Below, piece by piece: positions 47,821-57,181 of a stretch of 64,000 nucleotides of DNA (position 1 is its first letter; each line of letters starts with the position of its first letter). The DNA lies in NCBI RefSeq assembly GCF_016587355.1, contig NZ_BNJF01000012.1:1-64000 (forward strand), in the 5' to 3' direction. Under the pieces are notes generated by a model. It had not been told where the DNA came from, searched no databases, and worked only from the letters and a program-made list of their open reading frames with translations. This DNA comes from Ktedonospora formicarum. GTDB lineage: Bacteria; Chloroflexota; Ktedonobacteria; Ktedonobacterales; Ktedonobacteraceae. Position numbers and translations under genes: made by a program.

Positions 47821-49671
47821 ATGGCAGACCTCCTATTTGAGGGCAATGATTCACGTAGTCATCCTCCCTCAGACGCCCATACTGCTATGCCATCGCCAGC
47901 GACGGGAGATGCATCCGTCGATCCACCTGGCATCGTCACACTGTCTGTAGCTACAGACACTTTTGAGCGAGTCGACCCGCGCACCCTCCAGATCTTCCAG
48001 GATCTCTTTCCAGGTGAGCATGGGGTCCAGTTCCTCGCCAAGCTCTTACGCCATGCACAGGTCAAACAACTCGTCCTTCCCCAGCTCGGTATCTCCACGG
48101 TCGCCGACGTGGCTGTGATCAGCGCGCAAAGCCTGCGCGCGCTGGCTCGTCTCATGGATTTTGGCTATGACACGCTCGAAAAATATATTGTGACGCTCAG
48201 CCAACTCAAACTAGTGCATAAACAACGGGCGCGCCGACAAATCGTGCTCCACTTTCCGCTCTCGGCCTCTCAGCTCCCCGATCCAGACGCGCTGGATCAT
48301 CTGGGTGAATACCGACATAAGGTCGCGCTATTTGCGCGCCAGGTTAAACGCCGATATCTCAAGCTGCGTGCCTCCAAAAAAGGCGACTTTTATGCTGTGC
48401 GGTCGTCCTCTGTCTCAAGCGAGCCACTGGTCCTGGTACCAGCGAGCGCTACCGTCGATACTGCTCCACTTACCAGCCAGGTCCTGGACTTGATCCTCGA
48501 AGACTTCGACCAGGTGCTTAGTACAGAACCAATAGTAGACTCTAAGACAAAAAGTCGCCTTTTGGCGCGCATGGAGGATGCGCTGCACATGCGCTGTGCT
48601 CGACTGGAAAGGCAACTTTCTTCTCAAAAAGGCGACTTTTCTGAAAATCGTAAAGACACATTGCCTTCCCCTCAAAAGAGAGAGTCGCCTTTCCTCTCCC
48701 AAAAAGACGACTCTCTCTCTTCACAGACACCTCTTATCGAGAAAGAGAGTCGCCTTTCCCACAAAAAAGGCGACTCTTTGAATGAGGGGCTTCCTATGGT
48801 GCCTATACGAAAAAGGCAACTTTCTTCCCCAAAAGACGACTTTAACACTGATGTTGTCGAGCAAAAAGGTGACTCTGACGCACACAAAAGGCAACTTTCT
48901 CTTGAAAAAGGCGACTCTCTCTCGCCAAAAGGCGACTTAGAAGCTTCTTTTGTCAATGGAGATCTTGCTAACGTTAACGTAATAACGTTTTTTAATAAAA
49001 TTACGTTAAACGTTAGCATCGGAAGCCATTTCTTCTGTCAGGCATTTGGGGAGAAGCCCACCAAGCGAAATATCTACCGAAAAGTTTTTCAGGATGTTAA
49101 TCAGGATACCCAAGCTATCTTAGGAGCCTACCTCGTTACATTGGCTCACCAACATGATGGGACGATTAAGAATCTCGCTGGCTTTTTCCTAGCTCGTTGC
49201 AAAACGTTTCATCAAGAACTTTCAGACGAAGCACAACAACTTATTACTCACTACAGTGCCTACACCTATGCTCAGGTGCAAGAAGCTCTTTCCCATTCGC
49301 AACCAGTTGTGCCAGCTCCAGGTACCCAGCCTTCGTCTCTCCAGACGTCATCCGCACCGCCTTCACATGTGCGTACTGGACCGCGACCGCCATCGGTAAC
49401 CATACGTGTTCCGGTGCAATCTGGTGGTGGAATGGATCTTCAAACAGCCGAACGATTGCGCCGAACGATAAGTGCTGACCAGCGTATGCTATTCATTCCT
49501 CACGTCAGGAGACTGTTGCTGCGCGACGGATCATATGCCGTTTTTGTGGGGACAGATGATTTCCAGAAGATCCGTCAGGTACTCTTGTACTCTGAAGAAG
49601 AGTGGTTGGCCAACAGCACTACCATGACAAGCGGCATGCAGTTGTTTAGCAAGTATCAGAAAGAGAAGTGA
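47821..49671 (+). CDS. Putative replication initiator with intragenic iterons
   Basis: The 616-residue protein has a winged-helix-like N-terminal region (VADVAVISAQSLRALARLMD, residues 90-170). A long low-complexity middle (residues 187-380) reads repeatedly K-K-G-D-F/S, and a helical C-terminal region follows. The repeated protein motif is a by-product of at least 14 DNA motifs AAAGGCGACT in the gene. It also contains one 18-bp core of the partition-like palindrome (47942). The stop is 1 bp before dnaB. A phage lambda O-like initiator with its origin inside the gene is the best analogy; the protein itself has no recognised family. Confidence 0.55.
   Translation: MADLLFEGNDSRSHPPSDAHTAMPSPATGDASVDPPGIVTLSVATDTFERVDPRTLQIFQDLFPGEHGVQFLAKLLRHAQVKQLVLPQLGISTVADVAVISAQSLRALARLMDFGYDTLEKYIVTLSQLKLVHKQRARRQIVLHFPLSASQLPDPDALDHLGEYRHKVALFARQVKRRYLKLRASKKGDFYAVRSSSVSSEPLVLVPASATVDTAPLTSQVLDLILEDFDQVLSTEPIVDSKTKSRLLARMEDALHMRCARLERQLSSQKGDFSENRKDTLPSPQKRESPFLSQKDDSLSSQTPLIEKESRLSHKKGDSLNEGLPMVPIRKRQLSSPKDDFNTDVVEQKGDSDAHKRQLSLEKGDSLSPKGDLEASFVNGDLANVNVITFFNKITLNVSIGSHFFCQAFGEKPTKRNIYRKVFQDVNQDTQAILGAYLVTLAHQHDGTIKNLAGFFLARCKTFHQELSDEAQQLITHYSAYTYAQVQEALSHSQPVVPAPGTQPSSLQTSSAPPSHVRTGPRPPSVTIRVPVQSGGGMDLQTAERLRRTISADQRMLFIPHVRRLLLRDGSYAVFVGTDDFQKIRQVLLYSEEEWLANSTTMTSGMQLFSKYQKEK
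47942..47959. repeat. Partition-like palindrome core inside the initiator gene
   Basis: TGTCTGTAGCTACAGACA is a perfect 18-bp palindrome. It encodes SVATD in frame, as in parB. The next outer base pair is mismatched (C/C). Confidence 0.8.
48379..48939. repeat. Array of 14 iteron-like 12-bp motifs inside the initiator gene
   Basis: Copies of AAAGGCGACTTT or AAAGGCGACTCT (with G-to-A/T variants) start at 48379, 48551, 48608, 48628, 48681, 48703, 48746, 48766, 48812, 48832, 48865, 48887, 48907 and 48928. Those at 48551, 48681 and 48746 are inverted. Neighbouring copies are mostly 20-22 bp apart, two turns of helix. This phasing is a hallmark of initiator-binding iterons. Confidence 0.8.
48967..49017. 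repeat. AT-rich inverted repeat next to the iteron array, candidate unwinding element
   Basis: GCTAACGTTAACGTAAT and ATTACGTTAAACGTTAGC are arms (one-base difference) around AACGTTTTTTAATAAA. It is the most AT-rich part of the gene and starts 28 bp after the last iteron, within the coding frame. Confidence 0.65.
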
Positions 49672-49672
49672 G

Positions 49673-51076
49673 ATGGCAAAACAGCATGAACGCCTGCTGC
49701 CGCATAATGTCGTTGCTGAAACAGCTGTGCTTGGAAGCATCATTATCGACCCTGAGGCATTGGTTGGTATTGCCGACTTTCTTCGTGCAGAAGATTTCTA
49801 TCGTGACGCGCATCGGCTTATCTACGAAGCGATGCTGGATCTTTATAACCGACGGGAGCAAGCAGATCTGGTAACTATCAGTGATGCACTCCAACGTCGA
49901 CAACGCCTGGAGGAAGTTGGCGGCGAGGACTATTTGACCTCCCTCATTAGTGGTGTGCCTACCAGTGCCAATGTTGTGTATTATGCTCGTATCGTGGAGC
50001 GTACCGCAATTCTGCGTCGATTAATTCATGCGGCAGGGGATATTGCAGGGATGGCATATGAGGCCGAGGAAGATGCGACCGATGTCGTGGATCAGGCGGA
50101 GCAGCGCATCTTTGAGATCAGCCAGCGTGCGATTCAGGTGGCAAGTGATCTTTCAATTTCCGAGTTACTGGCGTCTTATATGGCGAGGCAGGAACAGTTG
50201 ATGAGTCGGGGTGCCCAATTGATGGGTGTGCCCTCTGGATTTCAGGATCTGGATCGCTTGACAGGAGGCTTTCGCAAGTCTGATCTCATTATTCTGGCTG
50301 CCAGACCCGCCGTAGGTAAAACAAGCTGTGCGCTCAGCCTGGCCTATCAGGCAGCGGTGCAGTATGGGCAGCGTATTGGTATCTTCAGCCTGGAGATGAG
50401 CCAGGAGCAGCTTGGGGATCGGCTCATCTCCATCGCGACAGGTATCAACCTCCAGCGTGTTGGAGCAGGATTCATTGAGGATGCAGAGTGGGAGGAGATG
50501 GTCAAAGCTTCAGAGACGCTTTCTCAGGCCCAAATTCGCATTGATGGTTCGTCCTCGCTTTCACCTATGCAGCTACGTAGCCGGGTGCGGCGCTGGGTAT
50601 TGGAGGAAGGTATTGATCTGGTGATCATTGATTACCTCCAGCTGATGCAACCCTCGCAGCACCAGAAACAAGAAAACCGAGTGCAGGTGATCGACGAGAT
50701 TAGCCGTGAGCTCAAGATTCTGGCGCGCGAATTGAACATTCCGATTCTGGCCTTGGCGCAGCTCTCGCGAGCGGTTGAGTCGCGCCAATCGAAAGTGCCG
50801 CAACTCTCTGACCTACGAGAATCTGGCGGCCTGGAGCAGAATGCGGATCTGGTCATCTTCATTTACCGTGATGAAGTGTATAATCCGGAAACGGAACGTA
50901 AGGGCTTCGCGGATCTCATCATTGCCAAACACCGCAATGGGCCAACTGGGCAGGTGGTACTACGCTTTGAGGCCCAGACGACACGTTTCCGTGACCTAGA
51001 GGAGATCGACCAGGATATTGAGGCGTTGGTTATGGAAGCTCAGGAAACGTTTGAGGAGGACGGCAACGATGAGTAA
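49673..51076 (+). CDS. dnaB: Replicative DNA helicase DnaB
   Basis: The 467-residue protein has the N-terminal DnaB domain (PHNVVAETAVLGSIIIDPEA). The RecA-like C-terminal domain has Walker A AARPAVGKTS (about residue 208), Walker B DLVIIDYLQLM (about 315) and the conserved LSRAVESR and LRESGGLEQNADLV. Length and domains are complete. It unwinds DNA at the replication fork. A replicon-borne copy immediately after an initiator suggests that this element loads its own helicase. Confidence 0.95.
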   Translation: MAKQHERLLPHNVVAETAVLGSIIIDPEALVGIADFLRAEDFYRDAHRLIYEAMLDLYNRREQADLVTISDALQRRQRLEEVGGEDYLTSLISGVPTSANVVYYARIVERTAILRRLIHAAGDIAGMAYEAEEDATDVVDQAEQRIFEISQRAIQVASDLSISELLASYMARQEQLMSRGAQLMGVPSGFQDLDRLTGGFRKSDLIILAARPAVGKTSCALSLAYQAAVQYGQRIGIFSLEMSQEQLGDRLISIATGINLQRVGAGFIEDAEWEEMVKASETLSQAQIRIDGSSSLSPMQLRSRVRRWVLEEGIDLVIIDYLQLMQPSQHQKQENRVQVIDEISRELKILARELNIPILALAQLSRAVESRQSKVPQLSDLRESGGLEQNADLVIFIYRDEVYNPETERKGFADLIIAKHRNGPTGQVVLRFEAQTTRFRDLEEIDQDIEALVMEAQETFEEDGNDE

Positions 51077-51205
51077 AGAGGGTTATGAGGAATAGAGGGT
51101 TCGTTTCCGCGTAATGGAGAATGAAAAATCCACTACCAGACACTGTTGTTCTAGCGTTGCCTGTTCCAGACTCTTTGGATTGATAACTGAAAGGATTCAT
51201 GATCA

Positions 51206-53560
51206 ATGCAGCACAACGAGGGCCGGAAAAAGGAAATTATTCGAGATGTGGAGCCACTTATTGAGATGCTGAAAAGCGATAATCCGGTTCGTCAACAACA
51301 ATCTGCAAATGTTTTGGGGCAGTTGAAGGATACCCGCGCGGTAGGACCACTTATTGAAGCATTGAGTGATATGAATAGTGGCGTCCAGGAGACAGCAGCG
51401 AAAGCGCTTGGTCTGCTCGGTGACATTCGAGCGGTGGAGCCGCTTGAAGACACACTGAGAGATATAAATAATCGGGTACGCAGGCAAGCGGCAATAGCGT
51501 TGACGCAGCTGGATTGGCAACCAGCAAATGAGGAACAAGCTGCCTTCTTGGCGGTTGCCCAGCAAGATTGGGATCAAGCAGTGAGTTTCGGTTTGGCTGC
51601 AGTAGAGCCGTTATGCGTAGCCCTCGAAGATTTTTCAAGTGGAATTCGAGAACAAGCGGCGATAGCACTGACAAAGTTGGATTGGCAACCAGCAAATGAG
51701 GAACAAGCAGTCTTATTGGCAATTGCCCAACAGGATTGGGATCGCGTGATCAGCTTCGGTTCAGTCGCAGTAGAGCCATTATTAGCAGCCCTCAATGGTT
51801 ATAAATTTAGGATGGATTCCAGGGATATTATCACAACCTTAGGGTCGATAAAGGATGATCGTGTCATCGACCCACTACTTCAGTCACTAAGAGATATGGA
51901 TTGGATGGTTCGGAAGGCGGCTGCAACGTCTCTAGGTCAACTTGGAAATGTTCGTGCGGTGGAGCCATTAATAGATGCATTGCGAGATGATGATAGTTTG
52001 GTTCGAGAGCAGGCAGCAGTAGCGCTGATACGATTAGATTGGCAACCAGCAAATGAGGAGCAAGCTGTGGCGTTGGCAATTGCCCAACAAGATTGGGATC
52101 GAGCGATCAGATTTGGTTCGGTCGCAGTGAAACCGATGATACAAGCATTCAGAGAGGATCCTTTGTCTGAAGCAATTCAGGAGGCATTGCGAAAATTAAA
52201 CGATCCACGAGGTCTCGCGGAGATCGAAAGCTATTCTCGGAGACCTGTGCTTTCCGCGCCATCTCCTCCTCCTCGTTTCATGCAAGAAGAACAAGCATAT
52301 TCGCAGCTTGAATATTCTCCACAAGCTCCTGTTAGATCCCCAATTTATTTCTCTGAGAAGCCATCTCTTCCACCAGATATATCTTCTCCCCCACAAGGAA
52401 AATCCTCTGTTGTGAGGGGGTGGGGAGGAGTCATGTTTGCATTTCTGGTGTTTCTCGTGCTGATTGCTGTCGTTGCAACCATCATTGTAAGGATGACACC
52501 GTCCGGGTCTGCGCAGCCTGCTGCGAGTATGTGGAACGGCTTTTTGTTCGTCTGCCAGATGCTCTTGTTGACAATAGTTGTGTGCTTTACTCCCACATGT
52601 GTGTCGTTGTTTGTGCATCGAAGTAGGCGTATCGTGTCCTTGCTGATAGAGAGTACGACCTATCTCGTCGTCTTCTTAGGATTTGCTTTCTGGATGCTTG
52701 GGGCGAGGGCTTTTGGGAGTTGGCTTGTCTACGCAGCAGCTTTGGTGCTCTTGGTCGAGGTAAGTGGCCATTCTATGGAGTGGTATAAGCAGAATACACT
52801 TAAGCGTATCAGGCGCGCAGTCTCGTATACGTCTCTTGAAGTTGATGTCAAAGCGCTTGAGAAGATGACTCGGAATGAAGTGATTCTCTACATCTCTGTT
52901 CCCGTTGGACTTGTTCTTGGCACCGTTCTTGGTCTGATACTCCGTCTGACAACTGTGCAAATCCTTGTTCTGTGCCTTCAAATCGTTCTGCTGCTTGCCT
53001 CCTGTGTCCAGTTGTATTTTCTCATTATTGGGTTTCGGCGTATGGCAGATCCTTTATTCAAAACTATTCCTAGATATGTGCCAGCATTAACGAAACCGAA
53101 GCAGAAGGGCAAGAGGAAGGCACAAGCCCCAAAGGTCTCACAAGAAACAGTTGATCAACAATATATTGACGTTGCAAGTGATGTCAGTGGATTACGTATG
53201 GTCTATAAATATGACGCGCTTCTCAATACGATCTTGCTCGTTGCCTTTCTACTTATTGAGATCAAGATGTGGTTGCTTCCGATCGATCTAAAATGGCTGA
53301 TTGCGAGTGTGGTGATTGCAACATGTGTGTGGAGCGAGCTTCCATATGCGATTGGACAATATCTCCTCCATACCAGAATCCTAGAGGAGTATACGGGCGG
53401 AAAATATGTTGAAATGGCAAAAAAGTTGCAGGAATATGCTCCTCTTTTTCCTCCTAAAGCTTTTATCGGGGCACTGTTAACTTCCAGTGCGGCGGGGGGG
53501 GTTCTCTATGCGCTGCTTAGCCAGATGGCGCAAGGTGCCATAGCCACATTCATCAAGTAA
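51206..53560 (+). CDS. HEAT-repeat protein with C-terminal multi-pass membrane domain
   Basis: Residues 1-330 are PBS-lyase-type HEAT repeats (AVGPLIEALSDMNSGVQETA pattern). A 56-residue unit containing LDWQPANEEQA recurs three times. A proline-rich linker and at least eight membrane segments (residues 400-780) follow. HEAT repeats bind proteins; an envelope-associated adaptor is inferred. The start is ATG 51206; an AAAGGAT lies 9 bases upstream. Confidence 0.65.
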   Translation: MQHNEGRKKEIIRDVEPLIEMLKSDNPVRQQQSANVLGQLKDTRAVGPLIEALSDMNSGVQETAAKALGLLGDIRAVEPLEDTLRDINNRVRRQAAIALTQLDWQPANEEQAAFLAVAQQDWDQAVSFGLAAVEPLCVALEDFSSGIREQAAIALTKLDWQPANEEQAVLLAIAQQDWDRVISFGSVAVEPLLAALNGYKFRMDSRDIITTLGSIKDDRVIDPLLQSLRDMDWMVRKAAATSLGQLGNVRAVEPLIDALRDDDSLVREQAAVALIRLDWQPANEEQAVALAIAQQDWDRAIRFGSVAVKPMIQAFREDPLSEAIQEALRKLNDPRGLAEIESYSRRPVLSAPSPPPRFMQEEQAYSQLEYSPQAPVRSPIYFSEKPSLPPDISSPPQGKSSVVRGWGGVMFAFLVFLVLIAVVATIIVRMTPSGSAQPAASMWNGFLFVCQMLLLTIVVCFTPTCVSLFVHRSRRIVSLLIESTTYLVVFLGFAFWMLGARAFGSWLVYAAALVLLVEVSGHSMEWYKQNTLKRIRRAVSYTSLEVDVKALEKMTRNEVILYISVPVGLVLGTVLGLILRLTTVQILVLCLQIVLLLASCVQLYFLIIGFRRMADPLFKTIPRYVPALTKPKQKGKRKAQAPKVSQETVDQQYIDVASDVSGLRMVYKYDALLNTILLVAFLLIEIKMWLLPIDLKWLIASVVIATCVWSELPYAIGQYLLHTRILEEYTGGKYVEMAKKLQEYAPLFPPKAFIGALLTSSAAGGVLYALLSQMAQGAIATFIK
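51511..52110 (+). repeat. Near-identical internal coding repeats in the HEAT gene
   Basis: GATTGGCAACCAGCAAATGA occurs at 51512, 51680 and 52037. Further matches follow each (GCAATTGCCCAACAAGATTG-type). The first two copies are 168 bp apart, 56 codons. Recent duplication or gene conversion is likely. Confidence 0.8.
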
Positions 53561-53648
53561 GCAATGACTGTATCCATAACGGAAAATTGTTATTAGAGTA
53601 GACACAATCCAGGCTAGATGGCCTGGCGGGTGGAAGGACTCATAGTAT

Positions 53649-54860
53649 ATGCAACAAACGATAGAACAACCGTCACAGCAGGAGCAACAGGCTTCTTCCG
53701 TTTCCATCTCTCAACGAGGTTGGTGGAAACGGAAAGAAATTCAGAAAAAAAATAGGCACAAGGAAACGCCACTGGATATATTTGACGCCACGAGGACCGA
53801 ACCAGAGAGCTTCTACGAGCGGGCTATCGAGTGGACGCACCGGGCCGATAAAATCATCAATCTGATTCTGGGATATTTCCTCGCAGTTGCCTCGGTCCTG
53901 GGGTTCATGGATGTCTTGAGCAATGGCGAGGTGCTGGGTCATGTCCCTTTTCTCTTCTATATCTGGCTCCTTATCATGGGCCTGGGTGTTGATTTCCAGA
54001 TCCTGCTGGTGATTGGGCGTGTGCCTGATCTGGCGCGTATGGTTGGGCATCCCGTCGGAAAGTGGATACTGGTGATGTTCAACATTGCCTTCCTGGCGTT
54101 CCTGGCCTATGTTTCAATAGTCATTGGTGCGGTGTTTACCCAACATCGTGACGTGCCAGGGACGATTGCGCAGGCGATGGGCATATTGGGCATCAACTCA
54201 ACAAATTTTGTCTATGAGCGTGCAGCACTTGCCACCTTTCTGCTAATTCTGATGGCGATAGACAGGACGATGGAACGTTGGCGTATGCAGATCGCCGCAT
54301 CGAATCGTCAGCAACAACAAGGCGATGTGCAAGTTCAACATGAAGAGCGTCAGGAACAGGTGAGCAGTGCATCACAAACCGAGCAGCGTGTTCAGACAAG
54401 CGAACTTACCCAGGTCATTCAGGCGATGCAGGAGATGAACGCGCAGAACTTGGCCGCATTGCATACCATGAACGACAAAGCGATGCAACAGTTCTCTCAA
54501 GTCACGGTCGAACTGGTACGTGAGACGATAGAGCGAACAGTTGCTACGATCATGTTACCAGGTGCAACACCTCAGACGCTTGCTGTGCCAGCACGTACCT
54601 CTCAGAATGCACACAACCGTAGACAGTCCATATCACAAGAGGGCGAACAGCAGCGTAGTCAGGAGCGTGATACAGAGGCTATGAGCGCGCTTGAGAAGCC
54701 CGAAAGGGGCGAACAAGATATGCGCTATTATGGCGAACTCATTGAAACCATGTATCGAGGAAACAACAATCTGACAGTGACAGAGATTGTCGATCAGGTT
54801 GGGTGTTCGCGTAGCACGGCGTCAAAATGGCTCAAGCGTGTGAAGCCAGTCGAAGCATGA
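53649..54860 (+). CDS. Membrane protein with coiled coil and C-terminal helix-turn-helix
   Basis: The 403-residue protein has four hydrophobic segments at about residues 74-95, 100-122, 135-160 and 190-210. A Gln-rich coiled coil (210-290) and a helix-turn-helix (NLTVTEIVDQVGCSRSTASK) follow at the end. A membrane-tethered DNA-binding protein could anchor the replicon or transduce a signal. A 26-bp palindrome begins 14 bp after its stop codon. Confidence 0.65.
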   Translation: MQQTIEQPSQQEQQASSVSISQRGWWKRKEIQKKNRHKETPLDIFDATRTEPESFYERAIEWTHRADKIINLILGYFLAVASVLGFMDVLSNGEVLGHVPFLFYIWLLIMGLGVDFQILLVIGRVPDLARMVGHPVGKWILVMFNIAFLAFLAYVSIVIGAVFTQHRDVPGTIAQAMGILGINSTNFVYERAALATFLLILMAIDRTMERWRMQIAASNRQQQQGDVQVQHEERQEQVSSASQTEQRVQTSELTQVIQAMQEMNAQNLAALHTMNDKAMQQFSQVTVELVRETIERTVATIMLPGATPQTLAVPARTSQNAHNRRQSISQEGEQQRSQERDTEAMSALEKPERGEQDMRYYGELIETMYRGNNNLTVTEIVDQVGCSRSTASKWLKRVKPVEA

Positions 54861-54873
54861 AGTATAGACAAGG

Positions 54874-54899
54874 AGAGTGTCTGTAGCTACAGACACTCT
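54874..54899. repeat. Partition-like palindrome copy (26 bp)
   Basis: AGAGTGTCTGTAG and CTACAGACACTCT are perfect arms containing the 20-bp core GTGTCTGTAGCTACAGACAC, directly after the preceding gene. Confidence 0.85.
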
Positions 54900-55053
54900 A
54901 GGGCAAGAGCTGAAGAATCACGGTCCAAAGTGTTTTGTCGCCATATGTCTTTGGTACAGTTATGTATTGTGGGCGTCTGGGAATTATGAATGAGATCATT
55001 GATTTGGTTGGCCATCATGCAACAGTGGTTATAGCTTCTTCATAAAGAGGTAA

Positions 55054-56568
55054 ATGGAAGTGAATAACAAGGAAGGTTTTATGGGAACTGGCCATAGCAT
55101 TGTTTTTTATTCCTGGCAATCTGATCTTCCCAATGCAACGAATCGGGGGTTTATTGAAGAAGCCTTGAAAAGGGCTGTCAAGACGATACAAAACGATGAT
55201 TCTATCATAACTGCTCCGAGATTAGAGCGTGATACTCTTGGTATTCCTGGTTCTCCCGATATCTCGCAAACGATCTTCGACAAAATTGAGCAGGCAGATG
55301 TTTTTGTCTGTGATGTTTCTATCATTAACACAAAGTCTTTTAATGAGCGGCAAGACCGTCCAACTCCTAATCCTAATGTACTGATTGAATTAGGTTACGC
55401 TTTGAAGAAACTTGGGCCTCATCGCGTCATTATGGTGTTAAACGCGGCTTATGGTGAGCCGGAGTTATTACCATTCGACTTACGGATGCGTCGAGTACTT
55501 CGCTATTTGATGCCAGATAAGGCCAATGAACGAGCCTCCGAACGAAAGCGTTTAGAAGGAATCTTGACCGAGTCTATACGGACCATTCTTCGGGAGTTAA
55601 GTGTAACAACGTCTAGCAAAATTCTTGAATCAAAACCCCTTGTTGAACAAATATGTTTAGCAATTACAGAGGGGCATTCCACTCAGGAATGGCTGTGTCG
55701 GCAATACATGAAAGATTTTGCCAAACAGATTGTAGTATTAGCTCCCCAACTTCGCGTCGCTTCTACAGTGCCACAGGACGAACGGCTAATTCAATCTATC
55801 GGGAACTCTACTTCACTTGTTTTAGAGTTTCTTAAGCTAGCACAAATCATTGCTATTGTTGAGACTTCTCAGAAAGCGGCAATGGCTTTGTATAAGGGTT
55901 TTGAGAATATTCTAGCCTTGTACACCTATCCTCCTTCTTCGAATCCGTCAGCAGTAAATGAAGGAGATCATGATTTTGCAAAATTTTTAGGTCATGAGGT
56001 ATTCGTTGCTTTTTTTGCATTCCTTATCCAAGAGGAGCGATGGGAACTCATGGCAGATCTTTTTGAAGAAGATTTTTATGTACGCATCGCGCATTTTGGC
56101 CAACCTGAGCATGTGAACTTTACTGTGTTCTCTCAACCTATCAGGTTATTACGGCGTCGTGCTCATCGGTTAAAGCTACAGAATGTATCGCCTCATTCAG
56201 ATCTGCTCATGAAGCGATATAGAGAAGGCAAGCTAAAAAATGCTCTATCATTTGAAAGCTTCATGGCTTCAGATTATTTACTTTATTTGCGAGGAGCATT
56301 TCAGTTAGATGAACAGTATCAATTACCTGATGCGTTTCTTCCTGCATGGCCTCCTTGGAGCACCTTCTATATGCATCGATTACCTGATTATCTGTACAAA
56401 GCAGAGCGCCGTAAATATGCGGAACAACTGCTAGTTTCTTTAGATATTCAAGACATTCCGTCTCTAAGTAGACGGGTGAAAAAAGCAACGGAAGATTGGG
56501 AGAACTTGTGGGGCAAGACAAGACGTTTAGAAGCCTTGAATTTCAATGCAATTGGAAGTAGGCCTTAG
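55054..56568 (+). CDS. TIR-like domain protein, possible defence effector
   Basis: Residues 14-190 resemble the predicted nucleotide-binding/TIR-like fold: IVFYSWQSDLPNATNRGFI, ISQTIFDKIEQADVFVCDVS, NPNVLIELGYALKKLG and RVIMVLN. Such proteins often cleave NAD in anti-phage responses. The remaining 300 residues are helical and unrecognised and could sense a trigger. Two starts are possible: 55054 and 55081, the latter with AAGGAAGG upstream. It is flanked by partition-like palindromes on both sides. Confidence 0.6.
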   Translation: MEVNNKEGFMGTGHSIVFYSWQSDLPNATNRGFIEEALKRAVKTIQNDDSIITAPRLERDTLGIPGSPDISQTIFDKIEQADVFVCDVSIINTKSFNERQDRPTPNPNVLIELGYALKKLGPHRVIMVLNAAYGEPELLPFDLRMRRVLRYLMPDKANERASERKRLEGILTESIRTILRELSVTTSSKILESKPLVEQICLAITEGHSTQEWLCRQYMKDFAKQIVVLAPQLRVASTVPQDERLIQSIGNSTSLVLEFLKLAQIIAIVETSQKAAMALYKGFENILALYTYPPSSNPSAVNEGDHDFAKFLGHEVFVAFFAFLIQEERWELMADLFEEDFYVRIAHFGQPEHVNFTVFSQPIRLLRRRAHRLKLQNVSPHSDLLMKRYREGKLKNALSFESFMASDYLLYLRGAFQLDEQYQLPDAFLPAWPPWSTFYMHRLPDYLYKAERRKYAEQLLVSLDIQDIPSLSRRVKKATEDWENLWGKTRRLEALNFNAIGSRP

Positions 56569-56587
56569 CAAAGAAAAGAGCATTCGT

Positions 56588-56957
56588 ATGCAAATGGACA
56601 ACTTCCCAATTGTCGATGACATGATTGAGATTATCAAGGATATGGCAAATACCGAAGAGGAGACCTTAGAAGAACTTCGACAAACTGGCTGGACTCCTCG
56701 CGCATGAGCTAATGAATTGCTCGTGCGTCGCAAGAAAGTGCAGCGCCGGCAGTTGCGTGAGGACTTTGCATTCATCCCTGAATTACAATATTTGTGTATT
56801 GTGCGAGGCAGATCTGCGAGCTTGTGCGACGGAGCAATGCACCCGTTGCGGCCGCCTCTTTGAGAAGACGGGTGTGCGTGATGATCCCTGTCCGTTTTGT
56901 GCCTATTGGGATTGGCGAGTGCGCAGCGCGCAAGGGCAAAAGAAACATCGAAGGTAG
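56588..56957 (+). pseudogene. Zinc-ribbon protein gene, disrupted by a TGA and a frameshift
   Basis: A short frame (MQMDNFPIVDDMIEIIKDM...TPRA) stops at TGA 56705. The same frame continues as ELLVRRKKVQRRQLREDF and FAFIPEL. The frame then shifts near 56785 to NYNICVLCEADLRACATEQC and TRCGRLFE, with CPFC further on, three CxxC pairs. An open frame from ATG 56712 covers only the zinc part. I read this as one decayed gene, although a functional 39-residue product is possible. Confidence 0.5.
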
Positions 56958-56960
56958 CGC

Positions 56961-57010
56961 TTCTCTTGCCAGAAAGTGTCTGTAGCTACAGACACTTTCT
57001 GGCAAGAGAA
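56961..57010. repeat. Partition-like palindrome copy (50-bp perfect palindrome)
   Basis: The 20-bp core sits in a perfect 50-bp palindrome. The outer arms are TTCTCTTGCCAGAAA and TTTCTGGCAAGAGAA. It starts 3 bp after the preceding stop codon. Confidence 0.9.
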
Positions 57011-57181
57011 AAGTGGATAGTGTTCAAGGAATCTGGCACAGAGACAACTGAATTTCCAGACTGGTCTCAAGAGGAGCATTGAGAACATTGTTTTGTAGGT
57101 TGTGAGTTAAATGGGTAGGGCCATCAATGGCAGGTATGTGCCTAGTTGGGAACGTTCTCGCTAGACGCTGGAGGAAAAACA

